Part shown: in pieces, positions 27,467-37,281 of the stretch | Position numbering within the stretch: the stretch's first letter is position 1 | Layout of the letters: each line of letters opens with the position of its first letter | Assembly: GCF_008298035.1 (NCBI RefSeq) | Contig: NZ_CP042910.1 | Location: forward strand, 868,001 to 932,000 | Origin: Gimesia maris | Lineage (GTDB): Bacteria > Planctomycetota > Planctomycetia > Planctomycetales > Planctomycetaceae | Direction: 5' to 3' | DNA: 64,000 nucleotides | Program-made: the position numbers and the translations under genes | The notes under the pieces: generated by a model | Seen by the model: the letters and a program-made list of their open reading frames with translations, nothing else | What the model was told of the DNA's origin: nothing | Databases searched by the model: none

Positions 27467-28279
27467 ATGAGTAACGAAAATTGCCCATCTTTTGACAATC
27501 CACCTGTTATAGAGACTGCTCTTTCAATTCAATTTGATGAATTATCAAATTTCAAGACGACGCACTTTGGCATGTTCTATGAAACCGTCAAAGATAGATT
27601 TCCAATTGTCGTTGATAAGTCGAGGCTAGCTCCAGTAAAAGAATATTTCCCCAGAATCCCTCAAATGCAAGGGATCCGGTTTAGATCGAATGAGGGGGGA
27701 CCTGAAAGGGTATGGTATAAAGAGCCTGACAATGGAAGTAAGATGCTGCAATTACAACCAGACAGGTATGTATTTAATTGGTGTCGAAAGGACCTTGAGG
27801 AGTATCCTCGATATGAAACATATCTTCCCGTATGTTTAGAGGAATTTAAATCCTTTTCTGACTGGGCAGTAAAGAATGATTTGGGAGAGATAAAACCAAA
27901 TCTCTGTGAAGTTACTTATATTAACCGACTTTATACTAAAGAGGGTGAGAATCTAAGTGATTTTTTTGGAACAGTCTTCACTGGATTAGAGTGGAAAACT
28001 TCAGATGGATGGCTTCGTCAACCCCCCGAGAATGCTTCATTCAATCGAGTATTTGTAATTGGTAATATGCAAGGTCGATTATTTGTTGAGGCGGGGTTTG
28101 CCGTAGATAGTGATGGTCAAGATTTTATTCTTTTAAAAATTACAGCAAGAGTGAATATCAATCAAACGGACGAACTTAAGGAATCGATGGACCTTGCACA
28201 CCTTTGGGTGGTGAAAGGTTTTGCGAGCCTTACGAGTGAACACGTTCAGAAAGAACGTTGGAAACGGAGTGAACCATGA
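27467..28279 (+). CDS. TIGR04255 family protein
   Basis: A 270-residue soluble protein whose start (FDNPPVIETALSIQFDEL, then HFGMFYETVKDRFP) matches the TIGR04255 pattern: P-P-V-E near the start, a beta strand, and an H-G-F/Y helix. The later CEVTYINRL and the C-terminal ARVNINQTDELKESMDLAH fit the same family. Its molecular function is not established. It is the first of three AT-rich genes; its stop overlaps the next start by 4 bp (ATGA), so the two are translationally coupled. Confidence 0.75.
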   Translation: MSNENCPSFDNPPVIETALSIQFDELSNFKTTHFGMFYETVKDRFPIVVDKSRLAPVKEYFPRIPQMQGIRFRSNEGGPERVWYKEPDNGSKMLQLQPDRYVFNWCRKDLEEYPRYETYLPVCLEEFKSFSDWAVKNDLGEIKPNLCEVTYINRLYTKEGENLSDFFGTVFTGLEWKTSDGWLRQPPENASFNRVFVIGNMQGRLFVEAGFAVDSDGQDFILLKITARVNINQTDELKESMDLAHLWVVKGFASLTSEHVQKERWKRSEP

Positions 28280-28737
28280 GTCCAACATGTGTAGCAGATG
28301 ATATTTCCGCTTTTTCAAAATCCAACCTCGTGGAATCGATCGCCATGGATACAGGGGAAGGACTTACTGAATGGTGGCAGAAAAATTCAGAATGGTTTCG
28401 TGAGTGCGAAAAAAATATTTATAAACTCCAGGAATTGGAACCAAGCTGGAATAGTTATGGTGCTAAACCTGTGAGTGTTAAATCAATACAACTTTCTCGT
28501 GATATTATATTCGAGCTTTCTAAGATGTCTGGAGTGAATTGTCCTCGGATTGGTGCTTCACCAACGGGGAATGTGGTTTTGACTTGGGAATGGCACGACT
28601 TCACTCGTGAACTTGAGATAGAAATTGATCCTGCAGTTGGCATTCGCTATTCATATACCGATGAATGTTCTCCCGAAAAAGAATGTGAGGGCGAAACTGT
28701 TAATCCAATGGATATCAGGCTTATTCTTACAAAATAA
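28276..28737 (+). CDS. Small conserved protein with W-x-S-Y-G-A motif, cassette gene 2
   Basis: A 153-residue acidic protein. The middle reads LEPSWNSYGAKPVSVKSI, then PRIGASPTGNVVLTWEWH and LEIEIDP. This matches a widespread but unnamed family (core W-D/N-x-Y-G-A-x-P-I, then G-x-V-x-L-x-W, then LEIEI) often found beside small accessory genes. No catalytic residues are obvious. It overlaps the TIGR04255 gene by 4 bp and precedes a third small gene by 30 bp. Function unknown. Confidence 0.7.
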   Translation: MSPTCVADDISAFSKSNLVESIAMDTGEGLTEWWQKNSEWFRECEKNIYKLQELEPSWNSYGAKPVSVKSIQLSRDIIFELSKMSGVNCPRIGASPTGNVVLTWEWHDFTRELEIEIDPAVGIRYSYTDECSPEKECEGETVNPMDIRLILTK

Positions 28738-28767
28738 TAAAAGGCACAGGAAGGGCTTCAATAATTT

Positions 28768-29193
28768 GTGGACTCAATTGACGACGAACAAATTATATTG
28801 AGAAGAGTACCACCCACTCAATCATTTTTAGCCACATGTGCTGATCGAAAAGGTGGAGGGCTGAGGGCAACCTCAATTGCAATGGCAACAGCGCGAGACG
28901 AAGATTATCTTTCCTGTTCCCTTCTGAGTCATACTACACCAAAACAATTGTTGGACCAGCTTCAGGAATCTGGTAAAGACAAAAATGGGTGGATGGTTTG
29001 CATGTTTCTTGCTAAGGATGTAAGAGAAACAGGCTTTGAAATCTTTTATGATCCGACTTCTACTGACCCCGGGCATTGTAGTATCTCCGGTGAAGGATGT
29101 ATTGCGATCCCAAATAAAAAACTTCAAAAGCTCGCGAAGAGAACCCGAATATTGACAGATGAAGAAATAGAAAATCCCAACCAAATAGCTTGA
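28768..29193 (+). CDS. Small conserved protein, cassette gene 3
   Basis: A 141-residue soluble protein starting at GTG 28768, with AGGAAGGG upstream. The pattern LRRVPP near the start, GGLRATSIAM, and the late GFEIFYDPTSTDPGHCSISG match a widespread unnamed family (RR-P, GGLRPSS-AF, DP-NPAHA-I-G) that often sits next to proteins like cassette gene 2. AT-rich like its two neighbours. A toxin/antitoxin-like or defence role is possible but not shown. Confidence 0.65.
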   Translation: MDSIDDEQIILRRVPPTQSFLATCADRKGGGLRATSIAMATARDEDYLSCSLLSHTTPKQLLDQLQESGKDKNGWMVCMFLAKDVRETGFEIFYDPTSTDPGHCSISGEGCIAIPNKKLQKLAKRTRILTDEEIENPNQIA

Positions 29194-29480
29194 TTGTTGG
29201 TGATTCTCTAAAACCTGTTTTTTGTGATTTATCTCATCTTTAATTAAGACCTCATTCATCTCCCACAGCGAGAGCCCGATTCGAACACCCCTCTTGAAGG
29301 CGCAGTTGTCCTGATTTAAATTCTCCACCCAAATCCCCTCCCCACAGTTGCCCCCCACACCAATTTCGATTCTCATAGAACCACAGCCAAAGTAATTCCC
29401 CCAGTCAGAAACCACGTGACAACGCGTTGCTCCGTGCGTCTCTGTCTGACCCTGTTAATCGACGCGCCTTGAGGAACCCT

Positions 29481-30929
29481 ATGATGCAGCTGTTACGGTC
29501 CACGTTGATCCTGTCTCTGGCTCTGGTCGCCTGCAGTCCTGACCTCTTGGCACAGCAAACCGCAAAGTTCGCTCCGGTGAAACCCGCCGGCGATCCGGCC
29601 ACCTTCGGTGCGAACATTCAGCGGACGATGACGCTGCTGGCCACCAGCACGCCGGAAAAACGCAATCGGGTCCGCATCCTGTTCTACGGCCAATCCGTCA
29701 CCCGCAATCCGTGGTGGAACGTTGTGGCGGATGACCTGCGTCAACGCTTTCCGCATGCCGACCTCGAAATCGAAAATCGTGCCATCGGCGGTTATGGCGG
29801 ACCGGTCCTGATCAACACCGCCGAATTTGATCTCTATCCCTTCTACCCGGATCTGGTGATCTTTCACGTCTGGAGTGGCGTGGAAAGCGGCCACCAGGAA
29901 AAAATCATCCGCCGCATCCGCGAACGCACGACCGCCGAGGTCTTACTCTGGACCAGCAACCTGCGCTGGCCGAAGACAGTCCCGCCCGACGGCGACCCGC
30001 AGCATCCGGACGTGCTGGCCAAAGACGCGCAGGATCAGGCGATTTCCGATCTCTACTTTCGCCTGGGCCGGGAACTCGATTGCGAAGTGGCCGACGTCCG
30101 CACCGGCATGCAACGCTATCTGAAAGAAAATAACCTGGTGGTGAAAGACACCCTCCGCGACACGGTGCACCCGAATGCATTAGGAAACTTCCTCATCGCC
30201 GAACTGGTCAAACCGCACCTGCGATATGATCCCGGTTTTCCCGATGACAAATGGAAACACCTCGTTACCGATGTTCCCATAAATGATGCGCGTGTCCAGA
30301 AGAAGGACGATGGCTCCCTGACGCTGAACTTTCAAGGCAATCGCATCGACGTGATCGCGGGTCCTGGTGACGCAGCCAAAGCCGACGTGCTCCTGGACGG
30401 GAAATCCCCCTCGCAATTCCCGGAGCTCTACTATCACAGTCGCCCCAGCCCCACGCCCGTCGCGGGGCGCCCGGCCTTCAATCGCATCGATCATCGTGCC
30501 CCGCTGCAGGTGGAAACCTGGACCGCCCGCATCCTCGAATGTGATCTGGAAAAGGATGTGCTGCGGTACGAGGTCAGCGGCTCCAAAACAGGACCCGACG
30601 GCACCGGCGATCACAAACAGCGTTTCGTTTCCCACTCCGGTCGCGTGGTGATCGAACCCCGGATGTGGATGGTGAACTGGTCGCTGCGTTATCGCAAACA
30701 GAGCTTACCCAAAGATTATCAAGTCACCTGGGAAACCAAACCGCTGTTTGTCGATGTCTGGGAATCCCCGGCGGTCACGGATTCTGCCAAAGAATATCCC
30801 ACGGTCCTCGCCCAGGGCTTCAAAAACGGCGACCACAGCCTGACACTCACGCCACAGACTTCAGGCAAACTGCCGATCAAAGCCTTCCGAATCTACCGAC
30901 CCCCGTTGAAAGTTTCCGCCGCGGACTAA
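29481..30929 (+). CDS. Secreted SGNH/GDSL-type hydrolase (GQS variant)
   Basis: ATG at 29481 has GAGGA ten bases upstream. The N-terminus is a signal peptide with a possible lipobox (LVAC, C18). The first SGNH block reads ILFYGQSVTRN, with Gly-Gln-Ser rather than Gly-Asp-Ser (S72). The catalytic Asp/His block DTVHPNALG lies near residue 240. A C-terminal beta-rich domain of about 220 residues follows. A role on acetylated or esterified carbohydrate outside the cytoplasm is likely from the family; the substrate is unknown. Codon use is C-ending, unlike the AT-rich cassette just upstream. Confidence 0.8.
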   Translation: MMQLLRSTLILSLALVACSPDLLAQQTAKFAPVKPAGDPATFGANIQRTMTLLATSTPEKRNRVRILFYGQSVTRNPWWNVVADDLRQRFPHADLEIENRAIGGYGGPVLINTAEFDLYPFYPDLVIFHVWSGVESGHQEKIIRRIRERTTAEVLLWTSNLRWPKTVPPDGDPQHPDVLAKDAQDQAISDLYFRLGRELDCEVADVRTGMQRYLKENNLVVKDTLRDTVHPNALGNFLIAELVKPHLRYDPGFPDDKWKHLVTDVPINDARVQKKDDGSLTLNFQGNRIDVIAGPGDAAKADVLLDGKSPSQFPELYYHSRPSPTPVAGRPAFNRIDHRAPLQVETWTARILECDLEKDVLRYEVSGSKTGPDGTGDHKQRFVSHSGRVVIEPRMWMVNWSLRYRKQSLPKDYQVTWETKPLFVDVWESPAVTDSAKEYPTVLAQGFKNGDHSLTLTPQTSGKLPIKAFRIYRPPLKVSAAD

Positions 30930-31033
30930 AGGGAAGCAGTCCATTCACTGTTGGAGTTGTTCCGTCGCTTAACTCTTCGAGAGCCCGTCGCCGGATCTCA
31001 CTTGGTCAACTGATACCCCGTGCGTGATGTCTG

Positions 31034-32116
31034 TTATTTGATCTCATGCGCGCTGCCGAATCCGCGTTTTTTTCCGTCGCCGGTCATTGTGCCGTTTTCA
31101 CAACAGGCGACAACTTTCAACACGCCCTTTGCCTGGACGTTCACCGGTTCGCTGATCGTGATGTCGAACGTGCCGTCTTTTTCCACGCGGGCCACGTAGG
31201 GCTTTTGGAAATACTGGGTTCGTACGTCAGGAGCCGTGTCGTAAACGATAATGCTGTGAGCCGGGACGTTCGATGAAATCCGTCCGGTCAGATGTGCCAC
31301 CCGCTGCTGGCGATCGTTCTTCACGGCGAGGTCGTGCCATTCGATCTGGGGAATCTGATAGCGACGCGCTGCGGTCCCCGTGAATAACGGATGCTTCCAC
31401 AGGATCGCCGCTGAGGCTGCCGTGACATAACCCCGTTCTTCCCTGTTTTTCATCACTCTGCGATAGTTGGCGATGGTCGCGCCCATCAAAGGCATCCCGA
31501 GATCCTCTTTGATAAGCGGCCCATTGTGCGGCAGCCCGAGTGCATGCCCGAATTCGTGGATGGTGCCTTTCAAGGTCAGGTCTTTCAGCAGAGGACTCGC
31601 CAGCTTGTCCTCCACAGAAATCTCTCCCGGCAGATTCGTATAGTTGACCTGCGACAACCCGCCCGCTGCCGCGTTTCCCGAACCCAGGTAGCTGCTGTAC
31701 TTCAACGGCGGATCGCCCACGTACACCCAGACCCACCAGACGTCTAATGTTTTGGGAAGCTTGAATTTCTCCATTGCCAGCAGCTTCCCCTTTCGCGACA
31801 GGTTCCCGTCCTTCAACGGAAATTTTCCGCTCGCCAGCGTCTCCGGCGATTTGACGAATAGAACCTGCACGCTGCCATCGGCGTTTCGCTGGAAGATCTG
31901 CTCACGCGCGGGCGGATAGTCCCACGCTTTCATCCACTTCACCAGCATCGTTTCCGTGTAGTCAGCCACTTGAGTGAGTCGCCGGGAGACACCGGTCGGC
32001 GCATCGACGTCTGCCGGGGTTAAGAAGACAATCTGGACCCGGGGCATTTTTGCCTGACCAAAGGCCGAGATCGGGGAAGACAGTAAGAGCACAGCTAAGA
32101 AGAGTGAGCGCATCAT
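31034..32116 (-). CDS. Secreted metzincin-like zinc metalloprotease
   Basis: ATG at 32116, with GAGGG just upstream, begins a signal peptide (about residues 1-19). Near residue 195 the zinc motif HEFGHALGLPH (HExxHxxGxxH) is complete, and MPLMGA about 15 residues later can serve as the Met-turn, so a metzincin-type fold is likely. A C-terminal beta-rich part of about 110 residues follows. It is predicted to cleave extracytoplasmic proteins or peptides. It converges on the GQS-type SGNH hydrolase gene. Confidence 0.8.
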   Translation of the reverse strand: MMRSLFLAVLLLSSPISAFGQAKMPRVQIVFLTPADVDAPTGVSRRLTQVADYTETMLVKWMKAWDYPPAREQIFQRNADGSVQVLFVKSPETLASGKFPLKDGNLSRKGKLLAMEKFKLPKTLDVWWVWVYVGDPPLKYSSYLGSGNAAAGGLSQVNYTNLPGEISVEDKLASPLLKDLTLKGTIHEFGHALGLPHNGPLIKEDLGMPLMGATIANYRRVMKNREERGYVTAASAAILWKHPLFTGTAARRYQIPQIEWHDLAVKNDRQQRVAHLTGRISSNVPAHSIIVYDTAPDVRTQYFQKPYVARVEKDGTFDITISEPVNVQAKGVLKVVACCENGTMTGDGKKRGFGSAHEIK

Positions 32117-32541
32117 TCTTAACCCTCGACACAATGAGGTTTCCACCTGAGCGATCAATTGTTAATTAATGTTACCCTCTAAATCCCGAGTCACAAGCAC
32201 AAAACCCACAGGGATGAGAATTTGATCTATCGGAAATGAAGCTTCTCAGGAACGTTTTCTCCCGCCTTACGAGGAAGTGAGACCTTTCTCAGTCAGTGGG
32301 CAGAGGCGCAGCCAGTACCGTTCCATCGACCAGACCCAGGTAGCAGACAGTGATTCGCAGCAGCAGCGGCATGGCGATTCTCATTGGCCTGACTCGCGGG
32401 ATGCGAATCGTGATAACCATAGAGATATACGCGCCGTAAAGAGAAGTCAATCCGGAACTCGCTTCACAGGCGGTTTCCGTTCTACACAATGCAGGCGGCT
32501 GGTTCGGAGAGGGGCAGGGGAACTGCTTACAGACTGAAAAA
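32117..32541. other. Intergenic region without a supportable gene
   Basis: Small open frames occur on both strands but lack ribosome sites and recognisable products. The region presumably carries the promoter of the metalloprotease gene at its left end. Confidence 0.5.
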
Positions 32542-32577
32542 GGGGCAGGGATTTCTGTTCAAATCCTGCCCCCGTTT
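32537..32577 (-). terminator. Terminator of the SGNH hydrolase gene, possibly bidirectional
   Basis: Reading the minus strand, a GGGGCAGG-ATTT / AAAT-CCCTGCCCC stem with one bulge (32542-32573) is followed by TTTTT. On the plus strand the same stem is followed by CGTTTT. It lies about 26 bp past the stop of the gene at 32603. Confidence 0.8.
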
Positions 32578-32602
32578 TAGTGCCTGTTGTGCCGGACGTT
32601 GT

Positions 32603-33460
32603 CTATTTCGAATCGTGTTTTTTCAGGGCTTCTGAAATGCTTTTCGCCACTTGTGTTCCCAGTTGTGTATAGCCTTGTTCGTTGAAGTGCACGTCTTTGG
32701 GGTTTTGTGTTTCTGCGAGTTGAGGTGTGATGAAGGTAAACAGATCATCGATTTCGATGCCGTGCTTTTTCATCACCCGCGCTGCAATGACGTTCCGTTC
32801 TTCGATGGCGGTTTTAATGGACGGACCTTCTTTCCAGTCGGAGGGAACCGGTGTGGTGCTGGCCCAGATGAGTGTAGCTCCCGTTTTCTGCAGTCGTTCC
32901 ACAATGGTCTCCAAGCGTGCTTCATAATCGGCGGGAGGCGTGCGGCGGTCGTGGATTCCGAAATTGAAATGAATAACATCCCAGTCCCCGTTACCCAGCC
33001 AGACGTCGAGTTGCTTTAACGCGGTCGCCGTTGGTCCGCAATTGGCAGGGGCGCGATGCACGTTTGCTTTGCCTGCCAAAGCGTTTCGCGTCGCCACGGT
33101 ATAGCCGCGGGAAACCGAATCGCCGATCAGAATAACGCGCGGCAACTGCGGATCGTCGGCAACATAATCCCAGGCGGTTGTTGTCCCCTGCAGCTTGGCG
33201 CGCTGATAATGGGGGAGATAAAACCCGCCCAGATTTTCCTCGAGTATCGTTTCCCATGCCTGCTGTTCGGGAGAGAGTGTGGCTTTCCAGGCGGCGAACT
33301 TCTGATTCAGGTCGGCTGCCTGTTTTGCTTTTTTGGCAGCTGCTTCGCTGGCATTGGTCGGTTCTGTCTTTTGATCCTCACCTTGGGACGGCACTGCGAA
33401 TAATGTGATTAACGCGAAGAGAACAAGACAGGAGCGTACATCATAAGTGGAACGGAACAT
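32603..33460 (-). CDS. Secreted SGNH/GDSL-type hydrolase
   Basis: A 285-residue protein starting at ATG 33460 with a signal peptide (about 1-28), a charged linker and an SGNH hydrolase domain. It has VILIGDSVSRGYT (nucleophile Ser), then the Gly and Asn blocks (PANCGPT and DVIHFNFGIHD), and the catalytic DVHFNEQGY near the end. It belongs to the planctomycete group of acetylxylan-esterase-like or rhamnogalacturonan-acetylesterase-like enzymes; the substrate is unknown. It is the last gene of the surface locus that begins with the sigma factor at 37070. Confidence 0.85.
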   Translation of the reverse strand: MFRSTYDVRSCLVLFALITLFAVPSQGEDQKTEPTNASEAAAKKAKQAADLNQKFAAWKATLSPEQQAWETILEENLGGFYLPHYQRAKLQGTTTAWDYVADDPQLPRVILIGDSVSRGYTVATRNALAGKANVHRAPANCGPTATALKQLDVWLGNGDWDVIHFNFGIHDRRTPPADYEARLETIVERLQKTGATLIWASTTPVPSDWKEGPSIKTAIEERNVIAARVMKKHGIEIDDLFTFITPQLAETQNPKDVHFNEQGYTQLGTQVAKSISEALKKHDSK

Positions 33461-33512
33461 GATTTTCTTTCTGATTGCGAGACGCTGATTTAGAGAACAG
33501 GGCAGAGGCATG

Positions 33513-33917
33513 CTATCTGGTTTTGGTTTTCGGTTTTGATTTCAATTCCAGATTGATGACGTTATCCCCTTCAGTGACCTTGGCTGTCAGTTTGCTGAGT
33601 GATTGATCGAATTGTTTGTAAGTAATGATACTCACATCATGATCGTCGACTTTGGCGCCGTAGGTATTTCTGTTGAACAACAGAGTGTATTCGCCGTTTT
33701 CATCAGTCATGCCCGTGGAAGCCCGACCCGATGAAGGCTGGAACAGAATTTCCGCTTCGGGCAAAGGTTGACCATCCAGGGTTACGACACCGGATACCGG
33801 TGCAATTTTCGGCATGTCGTCTGGCTGATAAGAACATCCTGCCAGAAACAGACCGCACAGAAACAGACCGCACAGGCTGACCCATTTCAGCGTGTGTGGT
33901 GAATGAAGCAAGAGCAT
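33513..33917 (-). CDS. Small lipoprotein with carboxypeptidase-regulatory-like (transthyretin-type) domain
   Basis: ATG at 33917 has AGAGGTG upstream; the longer frame adds 30 unlikely residues. The product (134 aa) has a lipoprotein signal with lipobox LAGC followed by a single beta-sandwich domain: SGVVTLDGQPLPEAEILFQP, then GMTDENGEYTLLF. This is the common planctomycete partner of DUF1559 proteins. It lies 130 bp after the DUF1559 gene on the same strand. Probably exported and anchored; exact role unknown. Confidence 0.85.
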   Translation of the reverse strand: MLLLHSPHTLKWVSLCGLFLCGLFLAGCSYQPDDMPKIAPVSGVVTLDGQPLPEAEILFQPSSGRASTGMTDENGEYTLLFNRNTYGAKVDDHDVSIITYKQFDQSLSKLTAKVTEGDNVINLELKSKPKTKTR

Positions 33918-34048
33918 AGCGCACCTCTTGAGAGATAATAAAAAATGATACTGATTTGTTGATCGTTCGTGCATAACTGTCACGAACCCCACAACGCCGG
34001 GGCTCAATATGAGGCACCCGGGTTGCTGGTATTGAAAAGGCAGCAGAA

Positions 34049-35011
<963 letters not shown>

Positions 35012-35190
35012 AATCAACTCCTCTTTCTATAAAACGAATGAAACATGGTTATCTTGAATGCGGTGATAAATAGCAAATAAAAACTTCTGGTCTCTCAATT
35101 CTGTAATGGCAGGTCATCAAAGTCAGGCGAGCACACCAACGGGAGTGCGAACCATTTCAGCCAACGCGCCATACCAGATCTGATCAGACA

Positions 35191-36540
35191 CTACTCTGAG
35201 TTTCGAATAAAATAAGTTCCGTCGAGCATGTATTCCCCCAGATTCACTTCGCCGCGGAACCGGTCCGGGATGAGCTGCAGATCACCTGACTGATATCCGG
35301 AAGCGATACCGTGAATGTGGTCCTGTGTGCCGGAAAAATAGGTGATCTCTCTTTTCTTCGGCCCCTTGGGGGGGCCAGAGGATTCAATCAAAGCCAGTAC
35401 TAAATCAGTCGCGGCAGGGGTAAACGGGATCAGGCTTTCGTTACTCGGTAGCTCCCACTCGGCTGTGGTTTCATTGAAATACACAACCGCATAATGTGGC
35501 GAGATTTCCGCCCGGGCCGATAAGAAATTCGCATCCTGGATGCGATCGAACAACGATGTGGGAGAATACAGCAGGTAGGATTTCCCCACGTGTTCATCGG
35601 CGCCAAAAATGTTTTGAACCTGCTCGGGCAGGAGTACGATATTCGGCGTCAGAGCCTGTTTGTTTCGCTGAATCACTGAATAGAACTTCCGGGAAAGGCG
35701 CGCTTCAGGCAGCCACTGGTCCTTACCTGCTGCACGTCGCATTGTGTTTCCTTCAATGAGGTTTACGGTCTTTCCCCGGGAATCAGCGAGTTCGACTTCA
35801 CCTTTGAAGACCTGCACGCCCGACGTGCCCGCGTTGTCGATCTCGACACCAAACAGCGTTCCGATATCGCGCACCGGTCCGCCCGGTGTTCTGACAGTAA
35901 AGCCTTTTCCTTTGGGAGTGGTCACTTTCGCCATCAGGATGCCGGCGGAGACATTGATTTCATTTTCCCCCGTGATCGCAAACGTGGCAGGCGCGGTAAT
36001 CGTTGTTTTTACTCCGGTGATGAAAAGCAGTTCCAGCTGACCGCCGTCCAGTTTGTAGATTTTGTCGCCTTCCAGGTGATCGCCGATACTCAACGGATCC
36101 TGATTGAAAAACCTCACTTCATGAGTGTCGGCGACTGTCACATGATAATCGACGATTTCCGGTACGATCACCTGAACCGCAACGGGTTTTTCGACAGGCG
36201 GATCGGGCAACTGGCTGGTAATCCAGACACAGATCACCACGATCAAGGCAGCAGGCAGACCCATCAGCATGAAGTAAGGCATTTTCGAAGGGGCTTTGGG
36301 CTCCTGGATGAGGGCATTCAGACTTTCTCTGTTCGAGAATCCCGCTTTGTGAATCTGTTCCAGTTGTGAATGGATTGCGATAAAATCGACGTAAAAATCC
36401 CGGGCCGACTCGTCGATCTCCAGCGTATGTTGTAATTGACTGAACTGTTCTTCTGAAATGTTACTGTCCAGATGCAGTGATATCATTTTTCCCAACGCAT
36501 CGATCTCCAGGGGCGAATTGTCCGGCTGTGAATTGTTCAT
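35191..36540 (-). CDS. FecR-domain membrane protein (likely anti-sigma partner)
   Basis: A 449-residue protein with an N-terminal cytosolic helical part (about 1-85), one membrane helix (about 90-109), and an extracytoplasmic FecR domain (about 165-275; GFTVRTPGGPVRDIGTLFGV, then VQVFKGEVEL). The remaining 170 residues are of unknown fold. The N-terminal part resembles anti-sigma regions, and the start overlaps the sigma factor stop by 4 bp, so it probably controls that factor. The pair heads the DUF1559 surface locus. Confidence 0.88.
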   Translation of the reverse strand: MNNSQPDNSPLEIDALGKMISLHLDSNISEEQFSQLQHTLEIDESARDFYVDFIAIHSQLEQIHKAGFSNRESLNALIQEPKAPSKMPYFMLMGLPAALIVVICVWITSQLPDPPVEKPVAVQVIVPEIVDYHVTVADTHEVRFFNQDPLSIGDHLEGDKIYKLDGGQLELLFITGVKTTITAPATFAITGENEINVSAGILMAKVTTPKGKGFTVRTPGGPVRDIGTLFGVEIDNAGTSGVQVFKGEVELADSRGKTVNLIEGNTMRRAAGKDQWLPEARLSRKFYSVIQRNKQALTPNIVLLPEQVQNIFGADEHVGKSYLLYSPTSLFDRIQDANFLSARAEISPHYAVVYFNETTAEWELPSNESLIPFTPAATDLVLALIESSGPPKGPKKREITYFSGTQDHIHGIASGYQSGDLQLIPDRFRGEVNLGEYMLDGTYFIRNSE

Positions 36541-37070
36541 ACGCCGTCCTCCAACTGGAGCGACTTGTCAACGCAGTCTATCAATGCCAGTCTCAGCCGA
36601 TATAGTAAAGAGGTGATACCGTTGTAGGTTCGTCCCCAGATGCCGGCGATTTCTTCCAGCGTTTTTTCTTCCTGATAACGTTGCTTCAGCAACCGCTGGT
36701 GATCGTCAGGCAATTGTTCCAGGCAGTGAAACAGAGAGCCCAGCCGCCTGTCATACTGCTGGTTTTTTGAGATCGATTTCTCAGAGATTTCCTTGAGGAG
36801 CTCCGCGTTAAACAGTAACGTATCCCGCTGTGCGTCCCGGTGGTAGGAGAGCACTTTATAGTAGGCAATTTTCGAAGCCCAGGCCGAAAAAGAGGTGCCC
36901 GGGGTGAAGTCGGCAGCTTTCTCCAGAACGCTTTTATTGGTTTCCTGCAGAATATCGTGTGCATCGTTTTTGTTGCCGGTTAAAGACAGAACATAACTGT
37001 AAAGCTTTGCCTGGCAGTCGATGAGATTTAATACAAACTCTTCTGAAACCATCATTTGCGCTTGAATCAT
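36537..37070 (-). CDS. Sigma-70 family (ECF-type) RNA polymerase sigma factor
   Basis: A sigma factor of the planctomycete-enriched Rhodopirellula/Verrucomicrobium group. Region 2 covers YSYVLSLTGNKNDAHDILQE and FSAWASKIAYYKVL; region 4 is QLPDDHQRLLKQRYQEEKTL followed by EEIAGIWGRTYNGITSLLYR. The start is uncertain: ATG 37070, 37055 or 37052 are possible, and an in-frame extension to 37187 is less likely. It is co-transcribed with the FecR protein (4-bp overlap). Target promoters are unknown but probably include the DUF1559 locus. Confidence 0.88.
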   Translation of the reverse strand: MIQAQMMVSEEFVLNLIDCQAKLYSYVLSLTGNKNDAHDILQETNKSVLEKAADFTPGTSFSAWASKIAYYKVLSYHRDAQRDTLLFNAELLKEISEKSISKNQQYDRRLGSLFHCLEQLPDDHQRLLKQRYQEEKTLEEIAGIWGRTYNGITSLLYRLRLALIDCVDKSLQLEDGV

Positions 37071-37281
37071 CTCTAAAATGAGAAAGTGGGTTGAACTGGC
37101 TGCTATATTAATATTCCATAAAGAGCCCGTTTTTGTCGAAGTGTTTGCCAGATAAATCCAGGAATATTCAAGATGAGTGTTCAACACGCTGAATCTGGTC
37201 CACTGCCTCCCGCTTTTGCATTTCCGGGCAAATCAATCATAATGCAGCAACAAACTCACAACCACTAACGAAAACGCGCCC

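Noticed and set aside
32277-32540. Small frames on both strands between the metalloprotease and SGNH hydrolase genes
   Set aside because: Neither has a ribosome site or signal peptide, and they overlap each other in opposite directions.
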